NCBI GenBank assembly: GCA_022496205.1 | Contig: WTXD01000019.1 | Span: 62,001-126,000, forward strand | Source of the DNA: Gloeopeniophorella convolvens | Lineage: Eukaryota; Basidiomycota; Agaricomycetes; Russulales | DNA length: 64,000 nt | Direction of reading: 5' to 3' | In this document: positions 47,106 through 57,220 of the stretch, one piece after another | How the letters are laid out: every line of letters starts with the position of its first letter | Numbering within the stretch: position 1 is the first letter of the stretch | Translations under genes and position numbers: made by a program | Notes under the pieces: model-generated | What the model saw: the letters and a program-made list of their open reading frames with translations, nothing else | Database searches by the model: none | Told to the model about the DNA's origin: nothing

Positions 47106-48467
47106 CTAGGGTGCTCCAGGTTCAATCTCACCCAAGAGCATAGTGCCATCTTTACTGGCGGTCAGGACTGGGCGCCTCAATTAGCCCCATCTCGTTGCCA
47201 AAAAAAAAAAACTTACTGATAGGCTCCTTCGGATGGAAGTCTACGGCTGTGACAGTCCCCTTGTGTCCGGGAAGCTAAAAGTATTCAAGGTCAAGCGGGC
47301 CGAGCCGAGTGGGGAAAGAACATGCCTTGTATAAGATTTTGGAACTTTCCACATCCCATATAGTGACCGTCCGATCTGCACCGCCGACCGCAACACGACG
47401 CCCACCATCTTCTCGACTCCATGCAGCTTTCAGGAGTGTGTTCTCGAAGCCGGCAGGCGCGCCAGTCAGCACGCGGTGAACACGATTGGGGGAGGGTGCA
47501 AACGGTCTGATATCGTGGATGATGGCCTGCGATGAGAACGAGGGCGAAAGAAGGTAAGAACCATTTGGGGAGATCGCGAGACTAGTTGGCGTGTCGACGT
47601 GACCAGAGAGAAAGGAAACTTCCTCTTGCTTCCGCAGGTCCAGAACCTAGATGCAACATGTGCAGCGCAATAAGATGTACGGAAATGGCACGCACATGAA
47701 CTCCGTTGTCGAGTGCGCCGGCGTAGATGCTCGCACCATCGGCGCTCCACGCCACGCAAGTGACCGGACAGCCGACCTCGAATACCGCCACGGGATCCTT
47801 TCCCGCCTCGTCTCCTCCTTCCCACACGCGCACGGTACCATCGTCGCTCGCAGTGGCAATTAGCTCGACGCCAGCACCACCTGCGAGTGTCCGGTCGAGC
47901 GAGTTGATTATCTCGCGGTGGGCACGGAGCTTGCGTACACGTTGACCCGTCGTCAGATCCGTATAGGCGAGTGTGTGATCCGCTGAGACACTGTACAGAA
48001 GTGGGGAGAATAGTGACCACTGAAGGTCAAGCACGGGTGCTTTGTGAATTGTCGAGAGGAGACCGTAGTTAGTATTTGGAGGGTATGTTTTCCATAAAGC
48101 TGATAGCTTTGTCGATAAGGTGAGGAGAGAGAGGTCGATTTGTACGCACAGATGCCACGGTCTGCCGAACATGCTGCAATGTTCTGCCCAGTAGGATCGA
48201 ACCTGCAACTCAATATCTCTGCCTGCCGAGGGTTCGTTTTCCAGAAACCCTGACGGGAATGCAACAACAACTCACAGAGTGGGCCCCCGAGAGGCTGACT
48301 ATTGGAGCTTCGAGATTACTAGTTCGTTTCACGGAACGAATGAGTGCTTTCTGTCTTTCATCGTTGGATGAAGAGATAGCCAATTGCTGGTTGTTGGACT
48401 CCGGCTCTGATGAACGTGCCCGCTTGATTAGAGTACCTTCCTCTTGCGGCGCCGCACGTTTTGACAT
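47106..48467 (-). CDS. U5 snRNP 40 kDa WD40 protein (Cwf17/SNRNP40)
   Basis: Six exons (48276-48467, 48150-48222, 47696-48099, 47326-47646, 47217-47274, 47106-47167) give 369 residues, typical for this beta-propeller. It is a spliceosome component that contacts Prp8. WD40 units are visible: LSCRFDPTGQNIAACSADRGI, VLDLQWSLFSPLLYSVSADHTL, ELIATASDDGTVRVWEGG, RVAVGGADRTVTIWDVES, and the final LPGHKGTVTAVDFHPKEPI with SKDGTMLLGEIEP. The tail motif LLGEIEP is characteristic of Cwf17/SNRNP40. The intron 47275-47325 has a GC donor (aag|gcatgt), and the last intron contains a run of about 12 T. It shares a 247-base bidirectional promoter with RRP7. Confidence 0.93.
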
Positions 48468-48714
48468 ATCTTCGAAGACTACGCAGGATGACGGGTAGTG
48501 TAGAGAAGGATGAACACGGTCGTGCAGTAGCCGTGAAAATGTTGTGGTTTGATGAGTCGCAGCGCGCAACAAGCACCTCTTGATTATGTAACGCAAATTT
48601 ATCTCCCTCACTTGCTCCTCACCTTCAACAACTGCGGCAGGCTAGCCGCTCCGCCACACGGTCGCCTCCTCGCATTCGTGTTTGGTCTTCGGTGCTCAAA
48701 CGTGAACTCCCTAT
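48468..48714. promoter_or_regulatory. Bidirectional promoter SNRNP40-RRP7
   Basis: Only 247 bases separate the divergent start codons of two RNA-processing genes, so they probably share regulation. No clear TATA box on either strand, which fits housekeeping genes. Confidence 0.6.
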
Positions 48715-49802
48715 ATGCCGTCAAAGACTACGTCTGGCGCCTTCGCGAGCTTTTCCCCCCTGCCAGTTCAATACGGCCCCGACTCGCAGCACATCATCTA
48801 TGTTCGTGTCCACGTTGGCTCGTCTTCCAACGGCAGCAAGGCGAAGATAGCATGGCCAGAAGACCGGACACTCTTTATGGTGAATGTTCCTCCAGACGCT
48901 ACAGAACGCGAGATCGTGTTACTCTTCAAGTCGTGTGGGACGGTAGAGGCGGTGGTCTTTGACACAGATAATTTGGGGCTGGATGGTGACGAAGAAAGCG
49001 ACGCAGACGTGGACGCAAACTCTGGCGCGGATGGAAGCGTAGCATCCACTTCACAATCTCCCTCGCACAAAAAACGGAAGCTCGCTGCGGCTATGCAGGC
49101 TCTCCACCCCGGCACCCCATCGGCCCACCAAAAGTTACACGGCTTCCTGTCACTCCCCTCCGCTCACTTCGGAGAACTGGTCACACTGCCCATGTCCTGT
49201 TCTTGGATGCATCGTCTTGCACTCGTGCTCTAGCCCTGGCGCGTCCAGAGCCGAGCCCCGGCCATGGCCCATAGGCGGAGACAGGGAACGCCCCCGTGGT
49301 CTCGCACATTATATTGCGCAGTACGAGTCTACGCGGCCTCCCCTCGAGGCGGTACGCGCACACGCCGACTCTGCCATTGCGCGTTTCGACTTCGATCTAG
49401 CGGCGCGTAAAGCTGCCTTGCGGCGCGAGTCGAAGTACAAGAAGGGCGAAGCACTCGTGGATGAAGATGGCTTTACCCTTGTCGTACGTGGTGGGGCGTA
49501 TGGTCAGGCCGTGGGAGGCGGTGTTGGCGTGGCAAGCCGCAGATTCATGGATGAACATGTCAAGGGTGCGCATGGGAAAGACGCCACGACGAAGCGGAAG
49601 AGGCACAAAGAGGGCAAGGAGAAGACCGCTTTCTACGCATTCCAGATCCACGAGAAGAAGCGAAATGGTGCGTGACTGTCTCCGCTTCGCATACCATACT
49701 TATGAGCCGTGGCTAGCCATCCTTGAACTGAAAAGGAAATGGGAACAGGACAAGGCTGCAGTTGAAAAGTTAAAGTCGTCGCGGAAGTTCAAGCCGTATT
49801 AA
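48715..49802 (+). CDS. RRP7: Ribosomal RNA-processing protein 7 (RRP7), apparent frameshifts
   Basis: Acts in early 40S subunit assembly in the nucleolus (UtpC-linked). The N-terminus has an RRM-like part: HIIYVRVHVG, then RTLFMVNVPPDATEREIVLLFKSCGTVEAVVF. The C-terminus shows the family's tail, from FDFDLAARKAALRRE through DEDGFTLVVRGG to a coiled LELKRKWEQDKAAVEKLKSSRKFKPY after one intron (49672 to about 49721). Between them the conserved segment LPVTPLRSLRRTGHTAHVL, then FLDASSCTRAL, is present but in a different frame. Two single bases seem to be missing, one around 49085-49130 and one around 49235-49265, both in C-rich runs. Because RRP7 is essential in yeast, sequencing or assembly error is the likeliest cause. 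Confidence 0.88.
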
Positions 49803-50184
49803 TCCCGGTGTGTTGGTACGTTTCGACGGTTCCCTTCCATCTATCGCCCTTTCCTCACGGACCAATAGGCTACGCCGCGGAGTTTGTAACACGATTCAAG
49901 TAAAATATCCTTATCACGCGGTTGCGCCCTCGGTGAAATGTGTGCATGTAATGGAGTGTTCTTCACACGAACATACGTAGAATCAAGTGTCGGAGTCCAG
50001 TAAGTGGATTCTGCGGCGTGTGATCACACACTGCCCAGGGGTCGATCAGCGCCCTACGCGTTTCACCAAACCTGCGGCCACCCATTATAGAATACTCGTG
50101 AACACCGTCGCTGTGGTGCCAGTCCATCTGTGTCATTAACGTCCGACAGGCCTGGCTGCTCGTCAGCCTGGTACTAGAGCTGAG
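49803..50184. other. Spacer between RRP7 and the dsRBD array
   Basis: Convergent 3' ends of RRP7 (+) and dsRBD gene 1 (-). No gene or repeat seen. Confidence 0.4.
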
Positions 50185-50493
50185 TCACAGCTTAACCTTA
50201 CCATTTGATCTGAGGTATTGTAGAGCCTGCACAGAGGCATCCCGCTTCGCGGAACCCCTAGAGGTGCCGTGTCCAACGCCGATGTCCACACCTCTGACTA
50301 TACCATCGACATCAACATTCAGCTGTGACCCGAAATGAGGATGCGCTTTACATGTAGCTGTGACGTGGAAGGTCGTGGAGTGTTCGGGACCTGTCTTTGT
50401 GACCTTCCACAACAACTCTTGGGCTAGGTTACCACCTGGCTGCCCTTGCAGGAAGTTGTTGAGATCGCGAACGGGGTCTTCCATAGTGAACAT
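50185..50493 (-). CDS. Single-dsRBD small protein, array copy 1
   Basis: Two exons (50352-50493 and 50185-50297). Starting at the second ATG (50484, MEDPVRDLNNFLQ) it is 81 residues; the first ATG adds MFT. Almost the whole protein is one double-stranded-RNA-binding domain. Helix 1 is VRDLNNFLQ, beta strands include LLWKVTKTGPEHSTTFHVTATF with the GPEH loop-2 motif, and GVDIGVGHGTSRGSAKRDASVQALQYLRSNG is the loop plus helix 2. The lysine-rich KKxAK is reduced to RGSAK. The phase-1 intron falls in the codon for the Phe before RG, the same place as in the other copies. Without splicing the reading frame also stays open, which hides the intron. Confidence 0.85.
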   Translation of the reverse strand: MFTMEDPVRDLNNFLQGQPGGNLAQELLWKVTKTGPEHSTTFHVTATCKAHPHFGSQLNVDVDGIVRGVDIGVGHGTSRGSAKRDASVQALQYLRSNGKVKL

Positions 50494-51231
50494 CCTGCGA
50501 GATTGCGAGAAAGTTGCTGGCCAGGCTCACGAATGGGATAAGGGGGAGTACCAACCGTCGAGGGAAACGCAGAGAGGTCAAGGAAGGCGAATGGGATAAT
50601 AGTGTTCGATGGCGCCAGCATTATATCTATGAGACGCGCGCTTCTGAGTAGGAAACGTTTTAGCCCGTGTAGTCGGGTCCTGGGAGGTCTGGTTGTCTGG
50701 TTGTCTAGGCACGTCGCGCCACGTAGCAAGATCGAGGGTATCGCGGAGTGTGCGACAGTCGCTTCCTTCGGACCTTATCATCGAGGTTAGCACAAGGGAG
50801 GGGCCCAGATCACATCGTCGAGGGTTCCTCCGCATGTTGACCGGGGCGCGGGCGTTTGCGCCGGGATAAGGTCTTGCCAGTGAGGATTTCTTAGAACATT
50901 TTTGGAAGCCCTACATCTGGTGATTCTCGGAATGTGCACGGGCAACTGGCCAGGTGGCTACAGCATGCCCACGCCCCTAACGCTGTTAGACAGGCGGCAA
51001 GATCGAAATCGTGACCGGTGACCGCTCTCAGTGCTAGTGGGATGGTACCCTCAGATCCTAAGAGGTTTACACAGCGAGGTTGGTAGCATATTCAGAAAGA
51101 AGTACGGGAATTGCCGCTCCTGTAGATCGGCTACTACAAGGTATGTGAGCGTCTAAACACCATGTAGCCATGCCACAATTGAAACGCTGAACGATTAAGT
51201 TCTTCTTTGACATCATCAAAAATGTCAGAGA
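50494..51231. other. dsRBD array intergenic DNA
   Basis: Upstream of copy 1 on the minus strand, with an AT-rich gatataat at about 50616-50626 as possible promoter. 51012-51024 carries a tgaccggtgaccg repeat unit. No gene. Confidence 0.35.
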
Positions 51232-51573
51232 CTACTGGCCCGGGAGGTCGTTATCGCGGAGGAACTGCAGCACCTGCTCGGCCGCTGCGCGCTTAGCAGC
51301 ACCCTTCGAGAGGCCTGTCCCCGTCCCCAATGACATGTCGCGGACTGTGGCAAGGCGACTAATACGTGTCAAGCTCTGGGGCATCGTGATCACCGACGTC
51401 TGTATATGGCGGTATAGGTCGCTTGGTGATTCGGCCCTTGTTAAGTTACAATACAGCTGAGATGCTCGACGACACCTCTAGCTTGCAGGAAGTTATTGAG
51501 TTCGACAAACTGTCGACTGAGCGTTAGAGGCAGCCGAATATGAGAGTTCACAAGACGTGCGCGTATCAGACAT
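51232..51573 (-). pseudogene. Single-dsRBD gene, array copy 2 (broken)
   Basis: Same layout as copies 3 and 4: ATGTCTG at 51573, a second exon with VELNNFLQARGVVEHLS, QGPNHQATYTAIY, and a third exon SLGTGTGLSKGAAKRAAAEQVLQFLRDNDLPGQ ending at 51232. Two defects: the first intron begins with at instead of gt (its counterpart in copy 3 is gtgcgc), and a TAA lies in frame just before QGPN, near 51430. Helix 2 is well preserved, so decay seems recent, unless the stop is a sequencing error. Confidence 0.75.
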
Positions 51574-53445
51574 TGATTCGCTGTGCGGGTTCTTGCCGTC
51601 GACCGATAACAGTGCAGCCGTTATATATACTCCTGGACGTGAGCTGCTTTCTTATCCACAGATTCTGAGATATGGAGCGCACGTATGCATGCACTACATC
51701 CTAGGACTCCAATGGTCCAAGCGCCCCGTAGACTTGGCCGCCACAGCTCAGAGTTAATGCCGCCGATAAACTCAGCGTGTCATACAGCTCTGCCTGAGGG
51801 TAAGCTGATGATGTATATTCGTCCTGAAAGCGCCAGCCGTTGTGTACGGCTACCAATCCTGGAAAGAACGACTTCTGAAGTACAGTCTGACAGCCAGAGC
51901 GTTAGTAGAACGGGCATTGGCCGGGAAAAGACTGACGTAGGGACACAGCCGGACTCTCAAAGCAACCTCAAGACGTGAGCCACTTCCTGGGGCAAGGCGA
52001 ATGAAGCGCCCTCCGGTGTCACCTAGTAGTGGCCGCAGAGGAGGAATAAGCCGCGGAATATTGATGCAGTGGAAAGCAGTGACCGGAATCGGAAATATTG
52101 CATGATCAACCTGTGAGGTGAGGCTAATTCGAGATGAAGTTCAGCTGGCCAGTACAGTACGTTGTGGGCAGCGCATGCGTGAGCTGGGGTTTCAGCGTTT
52201 ACTAGGAAGTTGTGCTGTAGAGTGACCTCCGCGGGAAGTAAAACGCAAGTACAGTCTACCAAGACCGGATCACCGCAAATCTAGCGCGTGAGGCCTTCGT
52301 GAAAAAAAAAGACCTATCTGGCGCAATTTCCTCGAATTCAGAGCACCGTAGCAGTAGTGCCGGTGAGGTGAGGCACTGAAGGTGAGGTGAGCGTCAACAT
52401 TAAGTAATTTGCTGGCTTCAACTTGGGCAGACTCGGGCTCCAGACTCCAGTTGCCGCAGCTCACGTGAGCATGAGGTCCAACTCCGACGCCGATTATCTC
52501 CGACTCTATTGAACCTTGAAGCTGGGACGTTGCGCACCGTATGGACACGACAACCGCCAATGTCGGTGACCGACCTGTGACTTTCAAGATTTAAACTTGG
52601 CTCAATGATTCTCTGCATGAAACAAATAACTGACAACATCCTTTCGTTCTACAGGACCTGCACATCGAAATCTTCTGATGCCCAGGCCGTGCAGGGAAAC
52701 GAATAAACAGATGCGCATGTGCGGACTGGCGCGGCCATCCCTCTACACCCAAACCAGTGCGAACCACACAGACACACATGCAAAAGAAGACGCGAATAAA
52801 GAGGCACTTGCTGCCACTTGGCAACAACGCTGGGACCCATTAACCCGCCACAGCCAGGCCTACTCCTGAGCACGAGTAGTCTCCGGTGCCCTATCTCTTA
52901 GTTCGACATCGTCGATTTATGGCCATGCATGGGAATTGCTGGTTTTTGAATGCATCTGTGCACGACAGGAAGTTGCATACTACAAATATTCTCCCGAGAC
53001 ACTGCGCACAACTCACGTAGTACTAGCGCCGCATCCTAGTCGCACATTTGCACCCCGTAACCAAGCACGGTGGTCAGCGCCAATTGCTTCAGTATATTCG
53101 CCTTTGGCTCGTGCACTAAGCCTAGAATCTGACGAAGCAACGTAGGGATGGCGCGGGATACATGTAGAATTTCCTCACTGCTCTTTGCGTAGCACGTCGG
53201 ACAGGTCCGCTAGGTAGTACGTGAGTGCGTCCCCAGGATCCAACACAGGTCATTGCTCGTCGCATGCGACGGAGCATTCACAGGGATGGTCTGACTCGGG
53301 ATGGTGCGTTGGGGCGGATGTTCGTTGGTTGTCGGAAGAAGGATCTATTTCGGGGATAAGAAAACACCTGGCAAGCACTTTACAAGGACAATGGTGTAGG
53401 AGAACAGCAATGCTCTCGCGGCATCGCCGAGGCTACAATATGGTT
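51574..53445. other. dsRBD array spacer between copies 2 and 3
   Basis: The first part is duplicated DNA: the block near 51985-52020 (ggcaaggcga..gaagcgccctcc) lies about 415 bases upstream of copy 2, and its counterpart near 54212 lies the same distance upstream of copy 3. No further gene is supported. Confidence 0.5.
51622..51630 (-). promoter_or_regulatory. TATA box of dsRBD copy 2
   Basis: gtatatataa on the minus strand about 50 bases upstream of the ATG, at the same distance as in copies 3 and 4. Confidence 0.5.
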
Positions 53446-53796
53446 TCACTGGCCAGAAAAGCCGTAGACCTTGAAGTACTCCAGCGCCTGCTCGGCCGCT
53501 GCACGCTTCGCCTCACCCTTACTACGACCCGTACCCGTGCCCACGGAAATACCGCGATCTAGACCAACATAATTAACTCTTGAGGTGGTCCACAAAATCC
53601 AAAGATTTACTGACAATTGTACGTGACGGTGTGGATAGCATTGTTGTTGGGTCCTTGTTGGCTATTAGTGAAGCTCAGGTGCTGGACGACACCCTCGGCT
53701 TGGAGGAGGTTGTTGAGTTCGACGGCGGCGTCTACATAGCGTTAGAGATGGGTCGCACATGCATGAGAGCGCATGGGATGATTGCGCACCAGACAT
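53446..53796 (-). CDS. Single-dsRBD small protein, array copy 3
   Basis: Three exons (53790-53796, 53615-53731, 53446-53558) encode 78 residues. The first exon carries only ATGTCTG. The protein is one dsRBD: helix 1 VELNNLLQAEGVVQHLS, loop 2 QQGPNNNAIHTVTY, then YRGISVGTGTGRSKGEAKRAAAEQALEYFKVYGFSGQ. It keeps the best RNA-contact helix of the array (SKGEAKRAAAEQAL, canonical KKxAK). No signal peptide or other domain. Function unknown; dsRNA binding or dimerisation with other dsRBD proteins such as RNAi factors is inferred from the fold only. Confidence 0.87.
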
Positions 53797-53850
53797 CGTA
53801 GAAAACAAGACACAAGTCACTGCTATCTGGAGATAGTAATCACCCAACGC

Positions 53851-53857
53851 TTATATA
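53851..53857 (-). promoter_or_regulatory. TATA box of dsRBD copy 3
   Basis: tatataa on the minus strand about 55 bases upstream of the ATG at 53796. Confidence 0.55.
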
Positions 53858-55624
53858 TCTTCTGCTCTGTGAGCTGCTTCGTCTATACGCCATAAAACGT
53901 AGGATGAATGTCCAAGACTACATCCCGGTGGTCGAGGTCCCATGCGAGCTGAGCCGGAGAAAGGATCCACGACGACCCCAGCATTGCATACAGCTTCGAA
54001 CTTAGGCACACCGATGGAAATCGCCGGGGCGACGGTGCCAGCGGTGATGCATCCTAGTCAAGACTAGAGAGAAGAAGCCTCCCTCAAATACATCCGACGA
54101 TACCGGACGCCTCAACAGCCAGATTGTGCATAGCGGTAGCCGAGAAGGGCAAGAAGCCAAAAACAAAACCGCACTCTTAGCGAGATTTCGCGCTGTAAGC
54201 CACTCCCAAGGGCAAGGCGATGGAAGCGCCCTCCAGTGAGCTGGTGATCGCAGAGAGCTGGGGCCGCAAATAATATCACGCGGAAAGCGCTGTGCACACA
54301 TCCAGGAAAATTCCTGCCTTGACCGATCATTAGGAGGTGGTTGGCGAACAGACTGCGGCTGACCAGCACCTACCACTGCAGAAGAGAAGGAGGCCCCTCG
54401 TATGCTTGTAAGCTTGCTACGCTAGTGCAGAGAACCCGTGCAGCAAGAGTCATGATCCAGTCCAGATGTGAACATCCAAAGCTCCATGGGCGGCTCGACC
54501 GGTTGGCGGACATGGTACTTAGTATTTGATGGAAGCTCGCGTCACCACCATGCACCAACAATTGCGTGTCGGTTGATTTCTATGTATGTCCGACACCGGC
54601 CGCTTCCGTGCACGGGGGGTGGGCTAGGAGACGGAGCGCTGTTGCGCGCAACGGTGAGCGTCCAAACCGCCCTTCAAGTTGCTTTATTCGTCCACACGTC
54701 ACCGCACAGAGTCCCTGGGAACATCGTGGTTAGTCGGGGAAATGCACATTGTGTCCGGCTGCAATTCACAATGCTTTGCACCTCGTATCATGAGACAACT
54801 AGGATAGGAGTCAACAACGAACGGCGCCCGTGTTTCGCTGTCCGCCCGCCATGCTTCGGCCCCGATATCATGTCCTCTACACATTGGTTGCTGGGCTAGC
54901 GTGGCAGATCAAGCCTCTGGGAAGTAGCAAGAACCTGCTCCACAGGCGCTTCCGACTGGCACCGGCACCTGGCACGTACTCTACACCTAATGGGGCCGTA
55001 GACGGTTCAGAATAAACTTTCTGCGTAATGTAGAACTACTGCTTTTGAAAAATAACAACCTATAAGTTCACTATCCCGTGTAGTCTGACCAGAAATCTGC
55101 CCCTACGCGCGCGGCAGCGCCCGATCCTGGGAACCGGATGCGTCCTCCGCAAAGGTTCTACAGCCACTGCCGCGGAGCGCACGGTGGAGGGTAGAGCCCC
55201 GTAAACACGATACGCGTACTATTTAGCCATACCAGTCATAAAGCCGTAATTCGAGAACCCGCGTTTCTACCAATGCTTACCAACCAGATTGGTAGAGGTA
55301 TGATGTAGCGCTTCAGAATCCACACTTTCGCTGTTCTCGGAATTTCTCTGGGTCTGCAGACAGCACGCTGGAGTACAGGTGCAGTCACATGTGCGGGAAA
55401 ATCAAGGGATCTTGGAAACCACATAGAAGATCTCGGACGCTTAGCCGCTGACATCACAGATCAACAAAGTAAAATTGGGGATCACGTTCAACAGACAGCA
55501 TTATTCGGAGAATTCCGCTCGTGCAGATCGTCCAAAATACTAGAGACGAGGGCATGCGCAAGCGTCGTACGAGCATGACGTAGTGGAAGGCCGGAAATCT
55601 CGCAGCCTAGTGGAGGTTGTGGAT
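53858..55624. other. dsRBD array spacer between copies 3 and 4
   Basis: Contains the duplicated upstream block of copy 3 (about 53890-54330). The remainder has no supported gene. Confidence 0.45.
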
Positions 55625-55966
55625 TCACTGGCCCGAAATGCCGTTCGTCCTGAAATACTCCAACGCCTGGCTGGCTGCCGCTTGCTTGGCCAAACCAATA
55701 GAAAGGCCTGTACCAGTCCCTATGTCCACACCGAGATCTGTCAAAAGCTGTCAACGGGGATTCATACTAGTATTACTGAACTACACCGACATCTGTACGT
55801 GATATGATGGGTTGCTTGATTATTTTGCCCAACCTGCTGATGAGTATTGCTTAGAAGGTGGCTGGCATGATGCGCTTGCAGCAGGTTGTTGAGTTGGACG
55901 ACAGCGTCTACGCAGTGGTAAATGCATGTGTCAGTGAGAGCGTAGGGATTGAGGCGCACCAGCCAT
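55625..55966 (-). CDS. Single-dsRBD small protein, array copy 4
   Basis: Three exons (55960-55966, 55791-55907, 55625-55737), identical in size to those of copy 3 (7, 117, 113), encode 78 residues. dsRBD parts: VVQLNNLLQAHHASHLLS, QQVGQNNQATHHITY, then YLGVDIGTGTGLSIGLAKQAAASQALEYFRTNGISGQ. The lysine cluster of helix 2 is reduced (SIGLAK), and loop 2 has lost the GP-H pattern, so direct dsRNA binding may be weak. The frame is open and the splice sites are canonical. Confidence 0.85.
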
Positions 55967-56014
55967 TGCTATGGACGAGGATGGATGCTATAGCCAGTCA
56001 ATGGCCCTCTATCT

Positions 56015-56022
56015 CTTAAATA
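56015..56022 (-). promoter_or_regulatory. TATA-like box of dsRBD copy 4
   Basis: tatttaag on the minus strand about 50 bases upstream of the ATG at 55966. Confidence 0.45.
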
Positions 56023-57220
56023 CCTCAGACGACAGGCTGTCTCATCATCCAGATAACCTGAAATGCGGGGGCGTGTGTAGGCCCTACATCCCAACAATGC
56101 GATATTTGGGTGGACGTGTCAGGTATACAGTCGCTGGAGCGTAGGAACAGACGCGACTGGTGGCACCGGCGCGGCGTACAGCTGCAAGCTGGGACGCGTC
56201 ATTGGAGCACATCTGTTCCAAAGGCGCCGAGCGTAACACAGTTCACCCGTACCGGGGGAGAAAAGGTTCCCAAGTACAGTCCGACAACCAGAGCGCCTCA
56301 GCGAATCAAGCGTTCCTGCGGTAACAAGGGGCACGAGAACCAGCAAGGCTGTTCAGCGCGGCCACTAAGGGCCCGTGGCCATTTCTTGGGACCCCGGAAA
56401 AGCTGAGCGCGCCATCCGGTACCGGGTACCAGTGGCCGCGGGGCATGGGAATCTCGGATCGAGTGGTGTGGAGATTGCCGTGCGCCTAGAGATATTTGCA
56501 AGCATAGTGTGAGCGCGGGTCCGGCACCAGTATGAAACTTGCATCAACTATTAGACATACACTTTGAGAGTTTGTCTTCCAGCGAGCACCACACAGGCAG
56601 CCAAAAGGTTTGCAAGCGACCCAAGAAGTTCCTACAGGCGCTGAACCGTGCGACAGACCGGACGGCCCAGCCTGCGGGAGCAAAGTCTTCAAGATGAAGC
56701 CAGGCGGATATTGGCACTGACCGCCGGCAGCTCCTTCAAGTACTGACTTCACACCTCGAATGAGGTCCGTAAGCGCCATTGAATGGCACGCAAGTCCGAC
56801 GATGAAGGAGCGCCTTGATATGGACTCGCGCTCGCCCCCGGGTACTGATGTGGGGGGGGGGGGGTGCCATTGAGGCACGGAGCAAGCACTGGAGCGCGCA
56901 TGGACGAGTATCACGCTGACTCGGACCTTCAATATTGAATCGCCGTCGCCGCGACTGTGCGATCTCTAAGTTCGACCGCCAGATCGGCCAGAAAGGGGCC
57001 CTGCCAGATCGGGGGTAACAAAGATGGGAGAATAACGTCTATATTCACAGAATACAATCGAAGAGGCTCATGTAGGGACAGTAAAGGGAAGCCTGGACAG
57101 CAAGTAGAAGGAAAGCCACATATGTAATCAAATTGTCTAGTTATTGGTAGTAAGGGCAGAGGATGTTATTGCATCAGAGGGGCTTTCATAGCTCCTTGGA
57201 CACGGCATAAAAGACCGCCA
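56023..57220. other. dsRBD array spacer between copies 4 and 5
   Basis: The segment near 56420-56445 (gcgccatccggt...agtggccgcgg) matches upstream DNA of copy 2 (about 52007) at the corresponding distance, showing that the flank was duplicated too. A run of G occurs at about 56853-56862. No gene supported. Confidence 0.45.

Noticed and set aside
49181..49363. An intron bridging the two frame changes in RRP7
   Set aside because: It would remove TAHVLFLDASS, a conserved part of RRP7 that is clearly encoded there in another frame.
52270..52639. A sixth dsRBD copy near 52.3-52.6 kb
   Set aside because: A GVGVGPHAHVS string looked similar at first, but helix 1, loop 2 and helix 2 are all missing.
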